DNA from: Symbiodinium sp. CCMP2592
Lineage: Eukaryota; Sar; Dinophyceae; Suessiales; Symbiodiniaceae
Assembly: GCA_905221615.1 (NCBI GenBank)
Contig: CAJNDT010002002.1
Span: 558,001 to 622,000, forward strand
Reading direction: 5' to 3'
Length of the DNA stretch: 64,000 bases
The first letter of the stretch is position 1, and each line of letters opens with the position of its first letter. This document shows, piece after piece, positions 23,106 through 34,568 of the stretch. Position numbers and translations under genes: made by a program. A model generated the notes under the pieces. It did not search any database. It worked only from the letters and a program-made list of their open reading frames with translations, and was not told the origin of the DNA.

Positions 23106-23457
23106 CCAGCAGCCTTCAGGTGTGCAAGATGAAGGCACAACCTCCTGCTGAGGCGCCGTTTAGGGTTTACTTTAACCCGGAATAACCTACCCTTTTAAGG
23201 ATTTATATATAAGGAAATCATATTAAGGAACCCTAAAAAGGTAGGTTCTTCAGGGTTAGGTTTTCGGGTTTAAGGTTCAGGGTTTAGGGCTCAGGGTTTA
23301 GGGTTTCGGGTTTAGGGTTCAGGGTTTAGGGTTAAGGGTTCCGGGTTGAGGGTTTAGGGTTTCGTGTAATGTAGAAATCTGATTAAGAGCACCCTGGGCC
23401 TAAGGGTTCCTTTAAAGGGGCCTGTATGGGTTACTATAAGGGATCTATGAGGCTGCT

Positions 23458-23559
23458 TCGGTTGATGATATTAATCCTGCATGACCCATAATAAGGAATA
23501 TACCATAATTCCCATGGTTTAGGGTCCTTAAGGTAATGCAGGATTTATATCATCAACCT
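23458..23559. mobile_element. MITE family C copy 2
   Basis: Inverted ends GGTTGATGATATTAATCCTG/GGATTTATATCATCAACC. Confidence 0.88.
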
Positions 23560-23938
23560 TTGAGCCCTGAACCGCAAGAGTGCACAAGAGTAGTGCCAAA
23601 AGCAACGCGCTCTTCCCGGAGTCTGAACCAAAGGACCTCACGGCTGATAAGTAGTGATCGTGTCCTCGTATAGCTTCTGTATAACTATATTGCACAGCAT
23701 ACATCCGCAATGTGTTCTTGGTTAGGATGTTTGTTCGAAGGCTTTTCAACCCCTATGCAGTTCAACCCCGTAACCTCAATGCACGATGCTTAAGCCATAA
23801 ACCCCTTAAGCCTGAGCTCTTATGGACACCTTGAGAAAATTCTGCGCAAACTCGGAAAGCATGTAGCGACCGAGAACATCTGATGAAGAGTCTCACCAGA
23901 AGCACCACTCCAGATCTGAAGCCCTGGACCCTACCTAG

Positions 23939-24053
23939 AGGCTCATACCCTACCCCTTGTTTAGGGCGCCTACTTTTTAAGATAACAGGTCCTAACCATA
24001 AAACTAGGTATCTTAAGAAACAGGGGAGGGGTAGGGTATGAGCTTCTAGGTAA
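23939..24053. mobile_element. MITE family S copy 1
   Basis: AGGCTCATACCCTACCCCTT pairs with GAGGGGTAGGGTATGAGCTT. Confidence 0.88.
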
Positions 24054-24324
24054 GCCCTAAACAGTAACTCCACACAGCTGAGCCCTTAAGAAAACTTATG
24101 CGCACCCGCACAACTTAAGATAAATCATATCGGCCGTAAACCCTGTAGAGCCCTCCTGCAAAGGCGTTCCCCGACAACCTTTGTGTAAAGGAACCCCTAC
24201 AAGTAGTCGTATACATGCCGACAAAAAGCTTACAGCAAGCCGATACCACCCTGAACTCAAGGCCCTGCACCTTAAATTGAATCAAACCTTAACCTAGCCA
24301 CAAACCCTAAACTCTAAACCTCAG

Positions 24325-24384
24325 ATGGAGAAGTCGCCGAACTCTCACCAGCCTCGGAGGACCTGACTTTGGCTTTGTTGCAGG
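24325..24384 (+). CDS. Possible short exon
   Basis: DGEVAELSPASEDLTLALLQ is open between telomere-like tracts. Composition is protein-like, with no assignment. Confidence 0.25.
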
Positions 24385-24659
24385 GTTGCCCTAAACCCTA
24401 AACCCAAAGCTCTGTGGTGCAACGTGATCCCGTGAAGCATAAAGGTTCCTATCAGGGTTCCGCTAAGGGTGTAGGGTTTGGGGGCAAGGGTCCCGAGAAG
24501 GGTTTCCTAGTCCAGAGGTTTCGCGTTGAAAGGAGTACCGTTTTGGGGGGTTTGGTAGCTGCGCTGTGCTATTTCGGGTCGCGTGCCAATCCGACCGTCC
24601 ATTTGCTGTTTGTTGCCCCACACCCCTGTTTTCCGGCCCGAAGCCCGGAACCCGAACCC

Positions 24660-24965
24660 GTAACCTGAACCCTGAACCCTAAACCCTAAACCCTAAACCC
24701 CTAAACCCCTAAACCCTAAACCCTACACCCCTAAACCCCTAAACCCCTAAACCCTAAACCCTGAACCCTAAACCCCAAACCCCTAAACCCTAAACCCTAA
24801 ACCCTAAACCCCTAAACCCTAAACCCTAAACCCTAAACCCTAAACCCCTAAACCCCTAAACCCTAAACCCCAAACCCCTAAACCCTAAACCCTAAACCCT
24901 AAACCCCTAAACCCCTAAACCCTGAACCCTAAACCCTGAACCCTAACCTGAACCCTCAACCCCTA
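24660..24965. repeat. Telomere-like array, about 300 bp
   Basis: The longest near-regular CCCTAAA/CCCCTAAA tract in the window. Confidence 0.95.
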
Positions 24966-25624
24966 ACCTTTCGGGGTCGGGCTTTGCGGCTTGCGGAATG
25001 AAGCTTTTGCAGTTTAAGGTTGCAGGGTTTGGGCTTTTGTGGGGTTGAGGGTTTACTCGGGCCTTTAAAAATTCATTTTTTCAGGATTGATATGAGGAAA
25101 TTTTAACAGGAGTAGTGACTAAAAGGTAGATTTCCTGGTGTTTCAGGTAGAGTTTAGGGTCTCAAGTTTACTGTTGGGTCTCCAGTGAGGTCTGCGAACT
25201 ACCTTGACTGAAGATGTAAGCCACTGAAGCCTCCCCGCGGTCTTTTACATACAGAAGCCTGGACGTGCCCTGGGTTAGGGTTCAAGGCGAGTGTTGGGTA
25301 TAGGGCAAGGTTTGCTGCGAGCTTAGGACGCTGGGGATTTAGGATCGGGCTTCAAAGTGCTGAGCCTACACCCCCCGCAACTGTCCAGGCAGTAAGAATT
25401 CCGGCTAAGCCATAACCCTTTCGTCTTCTGTATTTATGGGCACCTCAGTGAAGCAATACATATGTATATATATATATATATGTATATCCATACACATATG
25501 TGTATATACACATGTATGTACATATTTAAGTATCTTGCAGAGCCCCTCAGATCCCACAGGAGGGTTGCACCCTTGTCCTCCGCGGCGCAGCCAGCTCAGA
25601 ATTGCCCGAACAGGGGATTTAGAT

Positions 25625-25730
25625 TAATGTAGGAATCTGATTAAGAAACCCTGGCATAACACCCAAATAGTAGGATTCCTATAGGGAACCATCATACGGG
25701 CCCAAGGTTTCTTAATCAGGTTCCGACATC
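25625..25730. mobile_element. MITE family P copy 3
   Basis: AATGTAGGAATCTGATTAAG pairs with CTTAATCAGGTTCCGACATC. Confidence 0.9.
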
Positions 25731-25903
25731 AGGGCCTCTGGTTTGTAAGTCTCGAGCTGCTCCTCTTGACCCTTGTTTTTTAGAGTATCCCTATTTTAAG
25801 GATGCATAATATGGACAGAGGGACCTAGAGGATTGTTTGATCCGTTTGCGGGTTTTAAGTTCAGGGCCTTTGGGGTTTCCCGATTCCGGATAGTGGGGGT
25901 TGA

Positions 25904-26023
25904 CTAGGATGCCCAGTACTACCCTTATTCCCTTTTTGTAGTCCTAGGTTTCGTATAAAGTTACCCAATACCAAAAAGGGAGCCCTTTTTTGTATTCCTA
26001 GGTTACCGGCATGGGCCCCCTAG
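25904..26023. mobile_element. MITE family B copy 2
   Basis: Same ends and core, with a somewhat diverged 3' end. Confidence 0.8.
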
Positions 26024-26301
26024 ACATTCATCTATGCTAAACCCTAAACCCCTAAACCCTAAACAGGTTTTTTAGGGTTCAGGGGGTTGCTGGATGTGGG
26101 TTATAAACCCTAAACCCTAAAAACCCTGTTTAGAAAAAAAACCCTGTTTAGGGTTTAGGGTTTAGGGGGTTGATGGATGTGGGTTATCAACATGAGCGAG
26201 GCTTCGAGAGCATGTGTGCATCGTTTCGTCTCACAGACCCTTACGCAAGGGTACCCCAGACACCCGGTTTCACTTTGAGATGCTCCACCCTAAACCCCTA
26301 C

Positions 26302-26925
26302 TGGGAGGATTATGGGACTTAGTAAGTAAGGGTATAAGTACCCCAGTTGGGGTTATAAGTAGTTATAAGTTATAAGTATGATTATGCAATAAATGGTATC
26401 CCTGGTCTCAGGTCGAGCTCCGTCCCTGAATGGCAGAGCATACGAACCCAGAGAGGCGGGGAAGCTGACGGCTCCTTTCTCTTGTCTCGGAGCATGTGTG
26501 GGCAGCAGGGCGAGAGTTTTGCAGGGTCTCGGCTCTGTTGCCAGGCCAAGCCGAGGTTGCACGTGACTTACATCTCGGGGTTGTGCTCGTGCGGCACATT
26601 GCCATGGCTTTGCACGTGCCTTTAAAAATACACGTAGGGCGCCGCCCCAGCGATCTATGTGTGGGGCTGCTGAATGGTCTGGCCAACTGGGTCAAGGCAT
26701 CGCCCATCCTGGTTTGGGGGCTTCAGCCCTTCGCGATCGGTGAGACGGCATTCAAGCGGGATCTTGGGGGTGCTCTGGGCGTCGCCCCCATCTTTCTGCA
26801 GCTGCGGGACGCCGGACGCGATGTTGCCGAAGCAGTCTTTCTGCATGTGCACTTCGTGCAGCCAGCGCTAACTCCACTTGAATGGGTCGTTACTGTTGAC
26901 TACTAAGTCCCATGTTCCTTCGAGT
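26302..26925. mobile_element. Family D element split by about 500 bp
   Basis: The left arm (26302-26360) and right arm ACTAAGTCCCATGTTCCTTC (26900-26925) enclose GC-rich DNA with long open frames on both strands. Confidence 0.6.
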
Positions 26926-26987
26926 ATAAACCCCCTCCCTACCCTAGGGGTCCAGGTATCTCTTTAGGAGGGTCTGGAATGTCCTAA

Positions 26988-27092
26988 AGTAAAAGCCAGA
27001 AAGTTGGAATATGATTATCCTAACCCTTCTATGGTAAATTATAGGGTATCCTACCCTGAAACCATATTCCAACTTTCTGGAGTTCCCTGTAG
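26988..27092. mobile_element. MITE family G copy 1
   Basis: AAAGCCAGAAAGTTGGAATA pairs with TATTCCAACTTTCTGGAGTT. Confidence 0.88.
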
Positions 27093-27299
27093 GGTAAACC
27101 CCTATAATCCCTGAATGCTCAATCCTGGTTGTGTGCTTGAAGGCATGAAGAGAACGGAAGGCTTGATCTGGAACGACTAGTCATCGTCGGAGCCTGAATT
27201 CCCAAATCCTACGACCTACGACCTCGAGGGAACACGAAAAGGAACCTGTGAAGGAACCCTAAACGTGAGCCCTCAACCCTAAACCGAACCTACAGGAAC

Positions 27300-27503
27300 C
27301 CTACTTGGAGGATCATGGGACTTAGTAAGTAAGGTTATAAGTACCCGAATCGGGGTTATAAGTTTAGTTACTCTAATAATAACCCTGGTTACTAAGTCCC
27401 ATGATCCTTTAAGTACCCCAAACCCCCATAGATCCCTTATACATCCCTTTATAGATCCCTTTAAGGAACCCTTTAAGTTACTAAGTCCCATGATCCTTCA
27501 AGT
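27300..27503. mobile_element. Family D element, duplicated right end
   Basis: Left end TACTTGGAGGATCATGGGAC and two right ends at about 27410 and 27500. Same arrangement as 34912-35117 and near 21.6 kb. Confidence 0.75.
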
Positions 27504-27571
27504 AAACCCAAAACCAGCCACAGGAACGGCACGTGCCTGGTCCCTGTGAGCCCTCGGACCTCCGAAGGCCA

Positions 27572-27674
27572 CGGTTTAGGGTTTAGGGGTTTAGGGTTTA
27601 GGGTTTAGGGTTTAGGGTTTAGGGTTTAGGGTTTAGGGTTTAGGGTTTAGGGTTTAGGGTTTAGGGTTTAGGGT
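27572..27674. repeat. Perfect TTTAGGG array
   Basis: About 14 consecutive near-perfect TTTAGGG units, in the opposite orientation to the 24.7-kb array. Confidence 0.95.
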
Positions 27675-28215
27675 TCTCTTCGTCGAATTTAAAGTTTCAG
27701 GAGGGTTTAGGGTTTAGCATCTTTAGGGTTTAGCGGTTTAGCGGTTTAGGGTTTAGGGTTTATAGCTGTTTAGGGGTTGACAGGGTTCAGGGGTTTCGAA
27801 TTTTAAAGTTTGAGGGCTCAGGGATTGGGGCTCAGGGTTCAGAGCTTTAGCCCTAAAAACCTCCCTCGGAGGCCCGCAATGAAGGAGGGTTGCCCTTACT
27901 TGGAGGTTCTTTGAAGGGCCGCATAAGGGATCTATTGGGTTCTTTCGGGGATCTATGGGGTTCTACAGGGGATCTATAGGGTCTACTTGGAGGGTCATGG
28001 GTATGTCAGAAGTGGGGTTACAAGTTCGGCTATAAGGGTTCTACAGGGTCTAGGGTTTAAGGTTTAGGGTTTAGGGTAGTTATCAGTGGGGTTATAAGCA
28101 GGATAACGTTTGTTATAGCCCACATGAGGGAACTTATAGCTCTGCTTAGAACTCCCCATGAACCTAAAGGTGCCCCTAGTTGAAGGATCAGCTTTACGTA
28201 CACGCCGACCTTCCA

Positions 28216-28425
28216 GGATCCCTTGGTTAAGGAATATACATTGAACCATATGGGAGTTTCCGAAAATTAGGGGTACCTTACTTTAGGGTCCTTATAATAA
28301 GGATCCTAATACGTAGGCTACTTTCTTAGGGTCCCCTATTTTCGGAAACTCCCATATACATTAATTAACACATATAGTGGGTCCTACTATAATTCATGGT
28401 ATATTGTCTGGTTAAAGGACATTAC
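28216..28425. mobile_element. Family J element split by family I
   Basis: AAGGAATATACATT lies left of the I element and TTCATGGTATATTG right of it. The J terminal CCCAGAG is lost. Confidence 0.65.
28248..28356. mobile_element. MITE family I inside family J
   Basis: ATATGGGAGTTTCCGAAAAT pairs with ATTTTCGGAAACTCCCATAT. The host J halves lie on both sides (28216-28425). Confidence 0.9.
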
Positions 28426-28440
28426 AAGGTTTGGGGAAAG

Positions 28441-28543
28441 GGTCATACCCCACCCATTTTGGGGGGTACCTACTTCTACTCTACAGCAGATCCGCACCAT
28501 AAGGCTAGGTACCGTACCGCAAAAAGAGGTAGGGTATGACTTT
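28441..28543. mobile_element. MITE family S copy 2
   Basis: GGTCATACCCCACCCATTTT pairs with AAAGAGGTAGGGTATGACTT. Confidence 0.8.
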
Positions 28544-28983
28544 GTATGCACCCAACAGTTAGGCACCCGGCTTAAGGAAAGTATTGGCGCGCTCAAATGT
28601 AGGAGAGGGTGGATGATTTCCGAGATGGCCCAAATGCCAAAAATATCGTACTCGGGATGGCTGTGAGCACCTAACACCCGAGTATTTGGGCACTTGCATG
28701 TTTAGGGTTGCACGTGCCCCCAATCTAAGCCCAGCTCGCAACTCTACTTGGCAAGTCCCTGAATTCAACCCCGAAGGGTCTGGGCCAAGTGAGTTGTAAA
28801 ATCAGGCTAAACCCCAGACAAAAGCGAGCCCCTCCGTAATTTTGCATAACTTTTTTTAAGACAAAAACGTCAGAAAATTTCTCGAATAGCCCTAAACCCC
28901 AAACCCCTAAACCCTAAATCCCTAAACCCCTAAACCCTAAACCCTATGAGCCTTAATCGGATGGAAGGCAACGATTCCAACCT

Positions 28984-29100
28984 CAGTACGCCAACCTTCG
29001 GAGGTCTCCGGGAAAGGGAGGGGTCGGTGCTGCGCTTGTGGAAGAGGGTTGCCAGAGACTCCAGAGACAACGATATCTTTGAATTAAGGAATATACCTTA
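28984..29100 (+). CDS. Possible short exon
   Basis: TFGGLREREGSVLRLWKRVA and following residues are open into the start of a family-J element. Two other frames are also open, so support is weak. Confidence 0.2.
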
Positions 29101-29358
29101 GCCTTAAACTCATAATAGGGTTCCTATTATGGTTTAAGGTATATCCCTTAATTCAGAAATAGTTAATTGTATACCTCACAGTAGAAGCCAGAAAGTTGGA
29201 ACATCATTAGCCTCAGAGTAAAGTATAGGGAATCCCAGCATGAATCATCCTAAATCTATGTTCCAACTTTCTGGGGTCACCATAAATCAGATCAGGGACC
29301 CTATTGTAGTTTAAGGTATTTCCTCAATTAAGGGATATGGGTGCCTCTGGGTTTCTAG
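29052..29358. mobile_element. Family J element split by family G
   Basis: CCAGAGACTCCAGAGA on the left and GGGTGCCTCTGGG on the right surround an internal duplication and the G copy. Confidence 0.78.
29181..29283. mobile_element. MITE family G inside family J
   Basis: GTAGAAGCCAGAAAGTTGGA pairs with TCCAACTTTCTGGGGTCAC. The host J spans 29052-29358. Confidence 0.88.
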
Positions 29359-29423
29359 TCGCTAGGATCACCCATTCTTAGCAAGCTGCGCCCACCCTGA
29401 AGAGAACCCTACTGGTATAGCGT

Positions 29424-29534
29424 AAGCCCCATAAAGTCGGTTTTCCGGATTAAGGTCAAATAGTGCTGGGATTCCCTATACATGACTCTTAAGGATTGAG
29501 GCTATTGGCTTTCCAACTTTTGGGCTTCTATGTA
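29424..29534. mobile_element. MITE family H copy
   Basis: AAGGATTGAGGCTATTGGCT and TTCCAACTTTTGGGCTTC form the right part. The left end is diverged. Confidence 0.6.
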
Positions 29535-30665
29535 ATATAAACCCTTAAACGGCGTTAAACGGCATTAGAGGCCTTTGGGATTGCGATGCGGGGAGTTGGG
29601 GAACCCCCCCCCAGCCTTGGGAGAAGGATCCTGATAAGTAGATAAGTGTTGGGTTGAAGATCTGAGTTGTGGACTGTAGGTTACTGTGTAAGCGTTTGGG
29701 CTTTAGGCTACTGTGTGACGCAGAGGCTTGCTTGAGGTTTGTTTTTGAGGTTTCGGGCGAATGCAGTTTGCTCATGCAGTAACCCCAGACAGAACAGATT
29801 CATCGCGTAGCCCCCATGCACTCGAATCATGATATACACCCCACTCATCGAAGCCTTTCCTCCGGCGCGAGCAAGTGAGGCTTGCACCAGCGATGTTCCT
29901 GTCAGCACCTCGAAGAAACACAATATCCAATGTCTGTAAGCCCCAGAAAGGGCAAGCAGCAGCCGTAATCATGCACACAAGGATTTCTCGCCAGAGCACA
30001 TGTACGATAATATGCTTCGCAAAATCATGGTATACAACAGCGCTGGGCCATAAGATATCACCATGGTACACTTTACATTATATCATACCATGGTATGCTA
30101 CATAATGTACGATAGAATACGACAGAATGACAGAATGCCATAATACTTTATATAAGCCGGGTGGTTTAGGCTGGATCTAGCCTCGCGGTAGCAGCTTTTC
30201 TTCCTGTCTCACTCGACACTCGGAGCAACCAATCTGCTTGAAGCCGAGGGACTGACAGTGTGTACGTACTTTGAGGGTCGTTAGGGGTTGTGGTTTAGGG
30301 TATAGGGTTGAGGGTTTAGGATAGCGTTTGGGCAAGGGGCTGGTTTACAAACCCGACACCCGAAACCCGAAAGCTTACACCCTAAACTCTATACACACCT
30401 GTAGAACTTACAGAACCCCATATATCCCGTAAGGGAACCCTCAATGGGCTAGAGCCCTGCAGCCCTAGGAACGCGAGGAGCCCGTAAAGGAACCCTCGCA
30501 GCCCCTAAGGGAGCCCTAAAGCCCTCAAGTCCCACTCACCCAAAACCCCAAACCCCTAAACCCCAAACCCCTGAACCCTCAGCCCTAAGCCCTTAAACCC
30601 TAAACCCTAAAGGAACCCTTAAGGGAGCCTTAAACCCCTAAACTGTCCCACACATTTGAAACCTC

Positions 30666-30745
30666 GACGAATTCGAAGGTCTGGCTGGCATCGAGGAGTC
30701 ACCACACCACGAGGAGATGTTGCGACTTAGGGGATTCTGAAGAGG
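30666..30745 (+). CDS. Possible short exon
   Basis: DEFEGLAGIEESPHHEEMLR is open, acidic and helical. No family was recognised. Confidence 0.25.
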
Positions 30746-30919
30746 GTGGGGGCTGGAGGTTCCTTCAAAGGCATCCACAAGGGTTCTATAAGGGATCTAT
30801 AGGGTTTAGGGTCCGGGGTTTCGGGGTGTAATGTTTAAGCTTGGGGTGTAGGATGTAAGGTGCAGGGCTTTTGCTTAGAGCTTTGACTTCATAGTGTTTG
30901 GGGCTCGTGGTTCAGGGTG

Positions 30920-31056
30920 TATCAAAGGGGAAAAGGAGGGACCCTTAATAGGGACCCCTACCCTATAATGGGCTATATAATGGGTATATCATAGCTATAT
31001 TAAGGGTATATCCCTAAGGGTCCTTATTAAGGGTCCCTGCTTTTCCCCTTGGAGTG
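30920..31056. mobile_element. MITE family Q copy 1
   Basis: TATCAAAGGGGAAAAGGAGG pairs with CCCTGCTTTTCCCCTTGGAG. Confidence 0.88.
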
Positions 31057-31098
31057 TAAGGTTTCGGGGTTAGGCCATGGAGCTTAGAGTTCGGAGCG

Positions 31099-31186
31099 AC
31101 ATTGGAGTTTCCTAATATAGTACCCTATATAATAGGATCCTTATTATAAGGACCCCAAATTAAGGTACCCCTAATGTTCGGAAACT
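31099..31186. mobile_element. MITE family I copy
   Basis: ATTGGAGTTTCC on the left and GTTCGGAAACTC on the right. Shortened ends. Confidence 0.7.
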
Positions 31187-31340
31187 CTAAACCCTAAACC
31201 CTTTATAGAACCCTTATATAGATCCCCTTAAGGAACCCTTGTAGATCCCTTTTAAGGTACCCCTAATTTTCCGGAAACTCCCTCATAGGGCTCCAGGGGT
31301 TTCAAGAGCGGCCTGGGCAGTTTTACCTGCTTCCAAGTAC

Positions 31341-31481
31341 TGTACTTGGAGGGTCGGGGGACTTACTAAGTAGTTATTTTAGAGAGTTATAAGTACCATA
31401 ACCCCAATTAGGGTCCCTTTTAGGGTACTTATAACTCTGCTTATTCCCTAATTACTAAGTCCCCCGACCCTCCAAGTACTG
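31341..31481. mobile_element. MITE family D copy
   Basis: GTACTTGGAGGGTCGGGGGA pairs with TCCCCCGACCCTCCAAGTAC as a near-perfect 20-bp inverted end. Confidence 0.88.
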
Positions 31482-31791
31482 GACTTGACTTCTTAATGTG
31501 GCTCCTCTAATTGACTCTAACTCTAAGTCCAAGAGTTTCGATGAGGGATCTGTAGGGTTCCGTAAACTCAGGGCTATCAACAACAACCCTGAGAAATGAT
31601 AACTGAAATGGTCTAAGCCCCCTATGGTAGTTGTTTCTTGAGGGAGGTTGCTGTGGCTTGCGAGTCTTGCGGGGCCTGGAAAGGGCTATAGAAGTGGTTG
31701 TGTGGTGCTTTGTATGGATAGGTGGTTGAAAGGATCGAATTGATCTTGCAGTTAGGTGCGGGGCTTCAGGTGGTCCATGTACCCATATCGT

Positions 31792-31885
31792 CGTATGGGG
31801 GTTTCAGAAAATTAGGGGTACCTTATTTTGGGGTCCTTATAATAAGGATCCTTCTATTTTAGGGTATTATATTAGGGAAACTTCG
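31792..31885. mobile_element. MITE family I copy, 3' end diverged
   Basis: TATGGGGGTTTCAGAAAATT and the GGTCCTTATAATAAGGATCC core are present. Confidence 0.7.
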
Positions 31886-32000
31886 GGGTATACTTGGAGG
31901 TTCATGGGTTCTTATAAGCAGGGCTATAAGTAAGGTCCCGTTAAGGATTGTGAGGGGTTTATAACCCCACGTATACAAGCCTAGGGTCGGAAATTAGCAA

Positions 32001-32106
32001 TACGGTTGATGATATAAATTCTGAACGACCGATAATGAAGGATTATAGCATAATTCCCATAGGTTAGGGTCCTTAAGGTAGTGCAGGATTTATATCATCA
32101 ACCGTA
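32001..32106. mobile_element. MITE family C copy 3
   Basis: Intact TACGGTTGATGAT/ATCATCAACCGTA ends. Confidence 0.9.
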
Positions 32107-32763
32107 GTACTCCCTACTTTACTTAGTCCTTGGACAATTTGACAAGAATCTCACCCGGATATTTGTTCTAAACATGACGGCCCTGTTTTCTCTGAGGACT
32201 ATAGCTATAGGATTCGTACGCTAGTGCACGAGGGTTCAGAGGCCCGGTCCCCCAAACCCTGAACTTTCCTAAACCGACGCCGGCGCTGCAGCTGCTTTGC
32301 CCTTACAGCTGCTTGGTCTTCCGAGACTGCACGAACGCAGCACCGTTTAAGTAAGGCATATACCGCTCTGGCTCTTCCACAGACACCTCAAGATAGTCAT
32401 ATAGTATATGGGTATTTAGTTCTCTAACTTAGGGTCCTTTTTGGGTGATGTACTCTTCTGGGGGCCCAAAAGGGGCCCTGATTTAGACAAAGACCCATAT
32501 GGGGAAATGAATTTGGTGATCCTAATCGTCATACCCCACACAAGGGACTACAATCCAGGGTCCAGGTAGCACAAAATGTCCATGAACGCTAAGACGCACT
32601 GAACTGTCGGATGTAGTAACCGCTGAGTCTAGACCCTACACCTCTACAGCCAACATTGAAATCATGTAAGCATGGACTGAACCACTAGAAGCCTGGCCTT
32701 TCAAGGGTTCGCACGTCTAAGAACACCTTGGGCGAACCTTTCTCAGTCCGCAGCCCGAAACCC

Positions 32764-32906
32764 TCAACTTAGGGGCCAAAAAATAGCACATAAGCATAAG
32801 CATTTTATAGGGATATCCCTACCTTAATGGGTTCGTTCTAAGGGGGTTTATATGGGATATCCCTATCCTAACTGTTGCTTATTTGCTTTTTTGGGGGCCC
32901 TATTAA
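32764..32906. mobile_element. Palindromic element
   Basis: AGGGGCCAAAAAATAGCACA pairs loosely with TTGCTTTTTTGGGGGCCCTA, with GGGATATCCCTA repeats inside. Confidence 0.7.
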
Positions 32907-33271
32907 CGACAAGGCTTCGAAGTCCAACGCGAGAGCCCTAATTACAGCCATTCAACAACTCCAGGCCCTACGCAAAAGCAACAAACATATCCAATAGCCG
33001 TCGAACCCTAAGGCAACGAACGCCGAAGAACCAACAGCAGCCCTAAACCCTAAGCAAACCCTACGCTCTAAACTTCAACCTCAAAGCAATGGACGGCGAG
33101 AGCCATGCTTCCGAAGTCGGTTCGACACATCCAGCCGGGGGCTCTCAGCATCTTCAGAAGTGTTGGGCCTGATTGACATCTAACCCTGTGGGTTCCTTTA
33201 AAGGGATCTATAGGGGTACCTTTAAGGGGCCCCCTTTAAGGGATCTATAGGGTGTTGGGGTTTGGGGTTTA

Positions 33272-33479
33272 GGTTGATGATAGAAATCTAACCCTACTTG
33301 AAGGCTCATGGGACTTAGTAAGTAAGGTTATAGGTAGGTTATAATTAGGACTAGGATAACCCCACTCTGGGGACTTATAACCCCAGTTATAACCTACTTA
33401 CTAAGTCCCATGATCCTCTAAGTAAGGGATTGTATATATTCCTTACTATGGGCCATGCAGATTTATATCATCAACCGTA
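33272..33479. mobile_element. MITE family C copy 4, split by family D
   Basis: The left arm to about 33290 and right arm from about 33427 surround a full family-D element. Confidence 0.85.
33293..33424. mobile_element. MITE family D inside family C
   Basis: Complete D with ends TACTTGAAGGCTCATGGGAC/GTCCCATGATCCTCTAAGTA. Confidence 0.88.
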
Positions 33480-33555
33480 GTGGGTATTGGGGGGGGTTAG
33501 TTTAAAGGATTCAGGCTCAGAGAGCCCCATCTAAGGGCTCCTGTCAGGGATAGAT

Positions 33556-33935
33556 TACCCTAAGGGTCCATGTACCCATATAGTTAAGGGATCCTTTAAG
33601 GGTAGCATTAGGGATCCTTTAAGGGTGCCATAAGGGATCCTTTAAGGGTGCCATAAGGGATCCTTTAAGGGATCTATAAGGGTTCGATGAGGGTTTAGGG
33701 TATCAGGGTCCATGTACCCATATAGAGATACATGGGCCCCAAAGTACCTATATAGGGACTACATTAAGGCCAATGTATATACTATATGAGTACACGGAGC
33801 CTTATACCCTAAACCCTCATCGAACCCTTATAGATCCCTTAAAGGATCCCTTATGGCACCCTTAAAGGATCCCTAATGCTACCCTTAAAGGATCCCTTAA
33901 CTATATGAGTACATGGATCCTTAGGGCCAAGGATT
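33556..33935. mobile_element. Nested family F hairpin, about 380 bp
   Basis: The outer arms (about 150 bp each) carry AAGGGATCCTTTAAGGG-type repeats and their complements. A second F-like element (33712-33813) forms the loop. Confidence 0.85.
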
Positions 33936-34473
33936 CCAGCGACATTGGGCTTTACCTGGACCTTAAGGAACCTACCTTGTTAGGGTTTGGTTTCCTTTGT
34001 ATAAGTCCTTAAAAAGCTAGGTTATTCGGGGTTAAGGTATGTTTTAGAGTTTAAGGATCTGGCTTCAGAGTTTAGGGTGTAGGTTTAGGGAGAAGGATCT
34101 TTATGTAAGTCGTCTTCAAGTGCTGCGCAAGGCTATACCACAGGGCCATAGCACAGGGCTGAATGTGGGGGCAGCCGACCCGGAAGCCCCAACATTTGGG
34201 TAGTTGTCAAAATTAGGGACCCCGTTTGGATACCCTAAAAAATTAGGTGCCTTATTATGAACCTTCGAGTCCGTCGTGAATCCTAAGGCCCAAAGCCCTG
34301 ACCCTGCAAACCCTAAAGCCTCCAGCGATTCCTGAATCTGACAACAAAAACCGCGAGAGCCTTGTCAACCCCTGAATGAAGGCTCTAATACGGTACTTGA
34401 AGGTGTAAGGGTGAGGCTAAGAGCCCAGGCTCTTAGTTAAGGGTGTCCAAAGCCCTAAGCTTGAACACAAACC

Positions 34474-34568
34474 TAGTAGCTTAGTGGATACACTTTACAC
34501 TTTTTGGGGATAACATTAACTACTATAAAACTGAAAGTGTCCACTTTTGGGGGCTGAGGAACCCAGCA
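34474..34568. mobile_element. Family M element, intergenic
   Basis: TAGTAGCTTAGTGGATACAC through GGAACCCAGCAACGAAG. No coding blocks beside it. Confidence 0.82.

Larger units (their letters stand above)
17773..30665. other. Gene-poor MITE and telomere-like region
   Basis: Nearly all of this stretch is palindromic elements and CCCTAAA-like filler. Only isolated, unproven exon-like blocks occur. Confidence 0.6.

Noticed and set aside
30000-30160. Possible tRNA or small RNA hairpin (CCATGGTA palindromes)
   Set aside because: No cloverleaf, no A/B box match. It looks like AT-rich simple repeat with short palindromes.
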